From NCBI GenBank assembly GCA_047610385.1, contig JBLGAC010000013.1, positions 1 to 64,000 of the forward strand: 64,000 bases of DNA, given 5' to 3'. The notes beneath the pieces are model-generated. The model was not told the origin of the DNA. It saw only the letters and a list, made by a program, of their open reading frames with translations, and made no database searches. How positions within the stretch are numbered: the first letter of the stretch is position 1; each line of letters begins with the position of its first letter. The translations under genes were made by a program, and so were the position numbers. Positions 59,243 to 64,000 of this stretch are shown here, piece by piece. Source of the stretch: JBOCEF01 sp047610385 (GTDB taxonomy: Bacteria; Pseudomonadota; Alphaproteobacteria; Rhodobacterales; Rhodobacteraceae).

Positions 59243-59920
59243 ATGCTCCTGCCCGAAAGCGATCCGTCTATGCCCCACACATCTTCTCATCGCTTCGATC
59301 CGGCCGATCTTGACAGTCTGCGCGGGGCGCTTGGGCGGTTTGCCACCGGGGTCACGGTGATCACTGCGCGCAACTTTGATGGAACGCCGGTGGGGTTCAC
59401 GGCCAATTCGTTCAACTCCGTGTCGCTGGATCCGCCGTTGATCCTGTGGTCGCTGGCGCGCAGCTCGCCGCGTCTGGGGGCCTATCGCGCGGCGGAACAT
59501 TACGCGGTCAACATCCTGTCCGCGGACCAATCGGCCTTGGCGCGGCGCTTTGCAGGCAAGACTGAGGACCGCTTTGAGGGCATCGCATGGTCCGAAGGGC
59601 TGGGCGGCGCGCCGGTGCTGGATGGTGCGCTGGCCGTGTTCGAATGCGCCCACGAAGCGGTCTATCCCGCCGGGGATCATGAACTGTTCATTGGCCGCGT
59701 CAGCCGCTGCGCCATTGCGGAGGGCGCGCCGCTGACCTTCTTTGCCGGGCGGTTCGGGTCAGTGATGGGCCCCGCCGCCGCCCCCGACCGGGCCTTGGAG
59801 CAGACCCTGCGCGCCGCCGCCGACCATGTCGCTGCTGGCGGCGAGGCGGCGCTGTCCACGCTGTCGGGCCCTGAGGCCACCGAGCTGCGCCGCCTGCTGG
59901 GCCGCATCGCACCGGGCTGA
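59243..59920 (+). CDS. Flavin reductase family protein
   Basis: From ATG 59243 (GAGG 8 nt upstream) the protein has 225 residues; ATG 59270 is a shorter alternative. The flavin-reductase domain shows LGRFATGVTVITARNFDGTPVGFTANSF, the FMN-binding start, and SVSLDPPLILWSLARSS. Such enzymes supply reduced flavin to monooxygenases or reduce FMN using NAD(P)H. It could serve the nearby P450 indirectly but not as a ferredoxin partner. A hairpin follows it. Confidence 0.88.
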   Translation: MLLPESDPSMPHTSSHRFDPADLDSLRGALGRFATGVTVITARNFDGTPVGFTANSFNSVSLDPPLILWSLARSSPRLGAYRAAEHYAVNILSADQSALARRFAGKTEDRFEGIAWSEGLGGAPVLDGALAVFECAHEAVYPAGDHELFIGRVSRCAIAEGAPLTFFAGRFGSVMGPAAAPDRALEQTLRAAADHVAAGGEAALSTLSGPEATELRRLLGRIAPG

Positions 59921-59924
59921 CGCG

Positions 59925-59941
59925 GCCCGCCGCTTGCGGGC
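59925..59941 (+). terminator. Short hairpin after the flavin reductase gene
   Basis: GCCCGC (59925-59930) and GCGGGC (59936-59941) form a 6-bp stem with a 5-nt loop, 4 nt after the stop codon. It is a weak terminator candidate. Confidence 0.4.
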
Positions 59942-60045
59942 GGCGCGATGAGGCGCTAGGTTCCGCGACCTCATCCGACCGCGCAGTCGCGGTCAACCAT
60001 TCGCCTGCGGCCCGCCGTCAGCGCCACTTCGTGGAGACCATTGTC

Positions 60046-60924
60046 ATGTTCCAGGGATCGATCCCCGCCCTCGTCACGCCCTTCCGCAACGGGAAGATCG
60101 ACGAGAAAGCGTTGGTCGAGCTTGTGGAATGGCATGTGGCCGAAGGCTCTGACGGCATTGTCGCGGTCGGCACCACCGGCGAATCTCCGACGCTGAGCCA
60201 TGCCGAGCATCGCCATGTGGTCGAGCTGGTGGTGAAAACCGCCGCAGGCCGCATTCCGGTGATCGCCGGGGCCGGGTCGAACAACACCGCCGAATCCATC
60301 GGCCTGATGCAGTTCGCCGAAGACGTCGGCGCGGCCGCGGCCCTTGTGGTCACGCCGTATTACAACAAGCCCAACCAGCGCGGGCTGATCGCGCATTACA
60401 CCGCGCTGCATGATTGCTGCACGCTGCCGATCATCATTTACAACATTCCCGGCCGGTCGATCATCGACATGACCCCGGCGACCATGGGTGAATTGGCCAA
60501 GCTGCCGCGGATCATCGGCGTGAAAGACGCGACTGGCGATCCGGTTCGCGTGTCACAGCAGCGCGCCACCTGCGGGACCGATTTCCTGCAGATGACCGGC
60601 AATGATGACAGCGCGCTGGCGTTCAACGCCCATGGCGGGCACGGGGCCATCTCGGTCACCGCCAACGTGGCGCCGCGGATGTCGTCGGAGTTTCAGGCCG
60701 CGATGCGCGCTGGCGATTTCGCCGCCGCGCTGACATTTCAGGACCGACTGATGCCGCTGCACACCGCGCTGTTCCGCGAACCCAACCCGGCCCCGGCGAA
60801 ATACGCGCTGTCGCTTCTGGGCAAATGCCTTGAGGACGTGCGCTCCCCCATGGTCACGCTGACCGAGGAGACCAAGGCCGAAGTTCGCGCCGGGATGGTC
60901 CATGCTGGCCTGCTGAACGGCTGA
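60046..60924 (+). CDS. dapA: 4-hydroxy-tetrahydrodipicolinate synthase
   Basis: The 292-residue enzyme of lysine and diaminopimelate synthesis condenses pyruvate with aspartate semialdehyde. ATG 60046 gives the usual N-terminus MFQGSIPALVTPF; a 5-residue longer start at 60031 is possible. GTTGES is at 42-47, Tyr132 lies in IYNIPGR and the Schiff-base Lys160 in GVKDATGD. It is followed directly by smpB, a common Rhodobacterales pair. Confidence 0.96.
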   Translation: MFQGSIPALVTPFRNGKIDEKALVELVEWHVAEGSDGIVAVGTTGESPTLSHAEHRHVVELVVKTAAGRIPVIAGAGSNNTAESIGLMQFAEDVGAAAALVVTPYYNKPNQRGLIAHYTALHDCCTLPIIIYNIPGRSIIDMTPATMGELAKLPRIIGVKDATGDPVRVSQQRATCGTDFLQMTGNDDSALAFNAHGGHGAISVTANVAPRMSSEFQAAMRAGDFAAALTFQDRLMPLHTALFREPNPAPAKYALSLLGKCLEDVRSPMVTLTEETKAEVRAGMVHAGLLNG

Positions 60925-60926
60925 TC

Positions 60927-61406
60927 ATGGCACCGCGCAAACAAAGCGACCCCAATTCAAAGCTCGTGGCGGAGAACCGCCGCGCGCGCTATGAATACGC
61001 GATCGAGGACACGATCGAATGTGGGATCATGCTGCAGGGGTCTGAGGTGAAATCGCTCCGCATCGGCGGGGCGAACATAGCCGAAAGCTATGCGTCGATC
61101 GAAGACGGGGCGCTGTATCTGATCAACGGCTACATCGCGCCGTACAATCAGGCCAAGACCTTCACCCATGACGAACGCCGGCGGCGCAAGCTGCTGGTGC
61201 ATCAAAAAGAACTGTCGCGCCTGTGGCAGTCGGTCGGGCGGCAGGGGATGACGCTGATCCCGCTCAAACTTTATTTCAACGACAAGGGCATTGCTAAGTT
61301 GCTGGTCGGCATCGCCAAGGGCAAAAAGATGTCGGACAAGCGTGAGACGGAAAAGCAGCGCGACTGGGGCCGGGAAAAACAGCGACTGCTGAAGAACCAG
61401 GGTTGA
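60927..61406 (+). CDS. smpB: SsrA-binding protein SmpB
   Basis: The 159-residue protein binds tmRNA for trans-translation rescue of stalled ribosomes. Family marks are VAENRRARYEYAIEDTIECG, LQGSEVKSLR and the C-terminal basic helix KGKKMSDKRETEKQRDWGRE. It starts 2 nt after dapA. The ssrA gene itself is not in the window. Confidence 0.96.
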   Translation: MAPRKQSDPNSKLVAENRRARYEYAIEDTIECGIMLQGSEVKSLRIGGANIAESYASIEDGALYLINGYIAPYNQAKTFTHDERRRRKLLVHQKELSRLWQSVGRQGMTLIPLKLYFNDKGIAKLLVGIAKGKKMSDKRETEKQRDWGREKQRLLKNQG

Positions 61407-61414
61407 GCGGGGCG

Positions 61415-61437
61415 CAAATTCTTCGCAGAAGAATTTG
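61415..61437 (+). terminator. AT-rich hairpin after smpB
   Basis: CAAATTCTTC (61415-61424) and GAAGAATTTG (61428-61437) pair perfectly over 10 bp around GCA, 9 nt after the smpB stop. Its AT-rich stem stands out in a GC-rich region. It could be a terminator or a member of a dispersed repeat. Confidence 0.65.
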
Positions 61438-61515
61438 GCTTCGCGCGCCCGCTGCATTGCCCCCCGCCCCGCCGCGCCTTACTAAATGGGCGAAGCCTGA
61501 GGGGAGACCGAACCA

Positions 61516-62247
61516 ATGATCACCGATGCCGCCCGTCTTGCCGACGCGCTAGAAGCCACTTGGCCCGCCGCGTCCTGCGATGACCTGTCCGCCCCCGGCT
61601 GGCGCCTGCGCCGCGGGGAAGGTGGGGGAAAACGTGTGTCCGCCGCCTCCGCCCTGACCCTCGGTGACGTCCCGGACATTGAGGCCGCCGAGGCCGCGAT
61701 GACAGCCATCGGCCAGGACCGCCTGTTCATGCTGCGCCCGGGCGAAGACGCGCTGGACCATGCCCTGTCCGCCCGCGGCTATCATCTGATCGATCCGGTG
61801 GTGATCTATGTCGGCGATCCGGCCGTTCTGGTTGACCTGAAGGCCCCCAAAGGCGTGCATTGGGTCGAAGCCCGCGCGCCCCTGGCGTTGTTGAACACCA
61901 TCTGGGACCATGGCGGCATCGGGCCGGGGCGGCGCGCGGTGATGGCGCGCTGCAAGGGACCGTCCGCAATGCTGATGGCGCGCACCGACGCGGCCACCGC
62001 GGGCGTCGCCTTTGTCGGTGTCGACGGGGACGTCGCGATGATCCATGCCGTTGAGGTCCGCCCCCAGCTGCGCCGCGAAGGCGCAGGCCGCGCGCTGCTG
62101 GCCGGGGCCGCGCAGATCGCGCTCGACAACGGTGCGACCACGCTGGCCTTGGCCGTCACTGAGGCGAACGAGGGTGCCCGCGCGCTGTACGAAGGTGCTC
62201 GAATGACCGAAGCAACCCGCTATCACTACCGCCTGAAACCCGCCTGA
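61516..62247 (+). CDS. GNAT-family N-acetyltransferase
   Basis: The 243-residue protein has an N-terminal region of about 120 residues without a known domain and a C-terminal GNAT fold. The acetyl-CoA loop is VRPQLRREGAGRALLAGAAQIA (about 180-200), followed by LAVTEANEGARALYEGARMTEATRYHYR, the usual GNAT end. GGGGAGA precedes ATG 61516. The substrate is unknown. Confidence 0.88.
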   Translation: MITDAARLADALEATWPAASCDDLSAPGWRLRRGEGGGKRVSAASALTLGDVPDIEAAEAAMTAIGQDRLFMLRPGEDALDHALSARGYHLIDPVVIYVGDPAVLVDLKAPKGVHWVEARAPLALLNTIWDHGGIGPGRRAVMARCKGPSAMLMARTDAATAGVAFVGVDGDVAMIHAVEVRPQLRREGAGRALLAGAAQIALDNGATTLALAVTEANEGARALYEGARMTEATRYHYRLKPA

Positions 62248-62379
62248 AACCCGCCTGCCCCCAGGGAGCGGGCGACGGGCGCCTTGCGCCCCCGCCGCCC
62301 GCGCCGCATGCGCGGCCCGCCCCATTCCAACTGTTCGTTCCCGTGGCCAACACGGGACGCCGCCGTCCGGGAGGACCGA

Positions 62380-62946
62380 ATGTCTGAGAAACCCACCGCC
62401 CTCGACCTGCCGCTGCCCGATCCGCTGCCCGAGGACATCGCCAAATATTTCAGCATCTGCCAGGCCAAGCTCGGCATGGTGCCCAACGTGCTTGCCGCCT
62501 ATGCGTTCGCGCCGGAAAAACTGCGTGCGTTCAGTGGCATGTACAACGATCTGATGCTGGCCGACAGCGGCCTGACCAAGCTGGAGCGTGAGATGATCGC
62601 GGTCGCCGTCAGCTCGATCAACAAATGCTTCTACTGCCTGACCGCCCATGGCGCGGCGGTGCGTGAGCTGTCGGGCGACCCGAAATTGGGTGAGATGATG
62701 GTGATGAACTGGCGCGCCGCTGATCTGGATGTGCGCCAGCGGGCGATGCTGCTGTTCGCCGAAAAGATCACTGAATCTAGCCACAAGATCGAAGAATCTG
62801 ACCGCGCCGCCTTGCGCGATGCCGGATTTGCGGAGCGGGACATTTTCGACATCTCCGCTGTCGCGGCCTTCTTCAACATGACCAACCGGGTGGCGTCGGC
62901 GATCGACATGCGCCCTAACGACGCCTACCACCCCCAGCACCGCTGA
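62380..62946 (+). CDS. AhpD-like peroxidase-related (carboxymuconolactone decarboxylase fold) protein
   Basis: ATG 62380, with GGGAGGA 5 nt upstream, gives 188 residues. The helical AhpD-fold carries the redox CxxC at Cys83 and Cys86 in NKCFYCLTAHG, plus the surrounding VAVSSINKC signature of peroxidase-related enzymes. It may reduce peroxides with thioredoxin-like donors. It is followed by hairpins. Confidence 0.9.
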   Translation: MSEKPTALDLPLPDPLPEDIAKYFSICQAKLGMVPNVLAAYAFAPEKLRAFSGMYNDLMLADSGLTKLEREMIAVAVSSINKCFYCLTAHGAAVRELSGDPKLGEMMVMNWRAADLDVRQRAMLLFAEKITESSHKIEESDRAALRDAGFAERDIFDISAVAAFFNMTNRVASAIDMRPNDAYHPQHR

Positions 62947-62958
62947 GGGGCTGGGCGC

Positions 62959-63008
62959 GCCATCGCGTTTTCGCGATGGCCGGGTGAACGGGGGGCTCCG
63001 CGCCCCCC
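62959..63008. terminator. Two hairpins after the AhpD-like gene
   Basis: GCCATCGCG (62959-62967) / CGCGATGGC (62972-62980) with loop TTTT, then GGGGGGC (62990-62996) / GCCCCCC (63002-63008). They end the gene block before the DEAD-box helicase. The 63009-63266 stretch has no clear gene and may be a long leader of the helicase gene. Confidence 0.7.
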
Positions 63009-63266
63009 GGAGACCGCGCTTGTGTGCGATTTATGTTGCATCGCGGCGCAACCTGTGATTAAAGGCCCAAGTCATGCGCTGCGCGTAGAGGACGGTATAG
63101 CCGTCGGCGGAGCATGTAGCGAGCAAAGCCCGAACAAGCGTCATCGCGCCCCGGCGGCCCCAAGGCCACCGCGACGCCGAGACGCCGGGCCTCGCCCGCC
63201 AAGGACGCCGCCTTCGGGCCGGCGAGCAAAACCCCGGCGGCTGTTCTACGCAAGCTCCCCATCGAT

Positions 63267-64000
63267 ATGACCAGCGACACCGTCGCCGCGCCTGTGTGCG
63301 CGGTGGTGCCTTTCGCTAATGAAAGTTTACGTTTGACCCAGTTCAGCGATCTCGGCCTGGCCGAGCAGATTCTTCGTGCCGTGACCACCGAAGGTTACAC
63401 CACGCCCACCCCCATTCAGGCCCTCGTCATCCCCGCGATGATGGAAGGCCGCGACGTCATCGGCATTGCGCAGACCGGCACCGGCAAGACCGCCGCGTTT
63501 GTTCTGCCCCTTCTGCACCGCATCGTTGGCGGCGCGCGCCCCAAGCCCAGGGGCTGCCGCGCGCTTGTGCTGACCCCGACGCGTGAGCTGGCGACCCAGA
63601 TCGGCATGGCGGTTCGCACCTATGGCCGCCACATCCGTCCCGCCGTTGCCACCATCGTTGGCGGTGCCAAGGCCGGCCCGCAGATCCGTTCGGTCGCCCC
63701 GGGCGTCGACGTGATCGTGGCCACTCCCGGCCGTCTGATGGACCACATGTCCACCGGCGCCGTGCGCGTGGAAGACGCCGACATCGTGATTCTGGACGAA
63801 GCGGATCAGATGCTCGATCTGGGCTTCATGCCTGCGATCCGGCAGATCCTGTCGCAATGCGCCAAGAACCGCCAGACGGTCCTGATGTCTGCGACCATGC
63901 CGAAAGCGATCCGCGATCTGGCCAAGGATTTCCAGACCAACCCGGCCGAAATCGCCGTGGCGTCTGAATCCAAGCCGATCGAACGCATCGCGCAGGAGGT
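63267..64000 (+). CDS. DEAD-box RNA helicase, N-terminal part (cut by window end)
   Basis: The open frame reaches the window end. From ATG 63267 the Q motif (GYTTPTPIQ) is near 43-51, Walker A (AQTGTGKT) at 69-76, PTREL near 104, GG and TPGRL motifs follow, and DEAD is at 177-180 with SAT at 208-210. An in-frame TTG at 63333 gives the family N-terminus LTQFSDLGL and is a strong alternative start. Neither has an obvious ribosome site. It is of the RhlE/DeaD type that acts on structured RNA. Confidence 0.9.
   Translation, partial: MTSDTVAAPVCAVVPFANESLRLTQFSDLGLAEQILRAVTTEGYTTPTPIQALVIPAMMEGRDVIGIAQTGTGKTAAFVLPLLHRIVGGARPKPRGCRALVLTPTRELATQIGMAVRTYGRHIRPAVATIVGGAKAGPQIRSVAPGVDVIVATPGRLMDHMSTGAVRVEDADIVILDEADQMLDLGFMPAIRQILSQCAKNRQTVLMSATMPKAIRDLAKDFQTNPAEIAVASESKPIERIAQE

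Noticed and set aside
61549..62940. 463-residue minus-strand ORF across the GNAT and AhpD-like genes
   Set aside because: Both plus-strand genes have strong ribosome sites and motifs; the antisense frame is a composition artefact.
63059..63388. 109-residue minus-strand ORF in the helicase leader
   Set aside because: It overlaps the start of the DEAD-box gene and has no recognisable domain or ribosome site.
1..64000. tRNA genes, rRNA genes, CRISPR arrays, insertion sequences and prophage
   Set aside because: No cloverleaf-like sequences, regularly spaced direct repeats, transposase motifs or phage structural genes were seen by reading. A tRNAscan or repeat-finder run would be needed to exclude them fully.

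Overview
The window (about 64 kb, high GC) reads as a chromosomal segment of an alphaproteobacterium, most likely a Rhodobacterales (Rhodobacteraceae) member. The evidence is a flagellin-FlaF-FlbT-DUF1217 block, a Tad pilus operon with two TPR lipoproteins, TRAP transporters, a ligase-associated DNA repair cluster, a dapA-smpB pair and many GC-rich intergenic hairpins. No tRNA, rRNA, CRISPR array, insertion sequence or complete prophage was seen. The first and last genes are cut by the window edges.

Layout: 1-8266 (+) is the 3' part of a tad (Flp pilus) operon: cpaC secretin end, OmpA-type lipoprotein, cpaE, cpaF, tadB, tadC, two TPR lipoproteins and the prepilin peptidase. 8281-10935 holds trxB, an ELM1-like protein and a divergent Lrp/AsnC regulator. 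11000-22555 is flagellar: on the minus strand flgB-flgC-fliE-fliQ-transglycosylase-flhA-fliR-flhB-coiled-coil protein, and on the plus strand fliI, flagellin, flaF, flbT and a DUF1217 protein. 22940-34080 is an exopolysaccharide locus: a PrsT-like TPR lipoprotein, an ExeA-like ATPase, a Wzz-like chain-length protein, a BY-kinase-like ATPase, a glycosyltransferase, an ExoY-like sugar transferase and an OPX exporter, with a Ser/Thr-type phosphatase beside it. The set resembles exosortase-associated (XrtA/PEP-CTERM) loci, but no exosortase is in view.

34201-46557 is mixed metabolism: a lone molybdenum hydroxylase large subunit, a DUF3253 protein, a cyclic-nucleotide phosphodiesterase/nucleotidase, SseB-like, lipase-like and uracil-DNA-glycosylase-like proteins, an FAD oxidoreductase, a MOSC protein, two secreted unknowns, folD and a thioesterase. 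46554-52456 is the ligase-associated DNA damage response set (PdeM and Lhr-type helicase divergent from an MBL exonuclease and ATP-dependent ligase). 52457-54511 carries a probable decayed gene, a membrane protein and a TerB/J-domain protein. 54716-58891 (-) is dctP-dctQ-dctM followed by a cytochrome P450 whose start overlaps the dctM stop. 59243-64000 (+) has a flavin reductase, dapA, smpB, a GNAT acetyltransferase, an AhpD-like protein and the start of a DEAD-box helicase.

The most interesting non-genic signals are: a dispersed intergenic palindromic repeat with two clear copies (near 29.0 and 54.7 kb, about 90% identical over 50 nt) and a possible third (47.3 kb); a 15-nt match, by memory, to the phage SP6 promoter core at 44489; a perfect 17-bp stem-loop inside the tad operon; and candidate operators near the TRAP-P450 operon. 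No clearly new multi-gene system was found. The P450 fused translationally to a TRAP operon and the exosortase-less EPS locus are the best leads.
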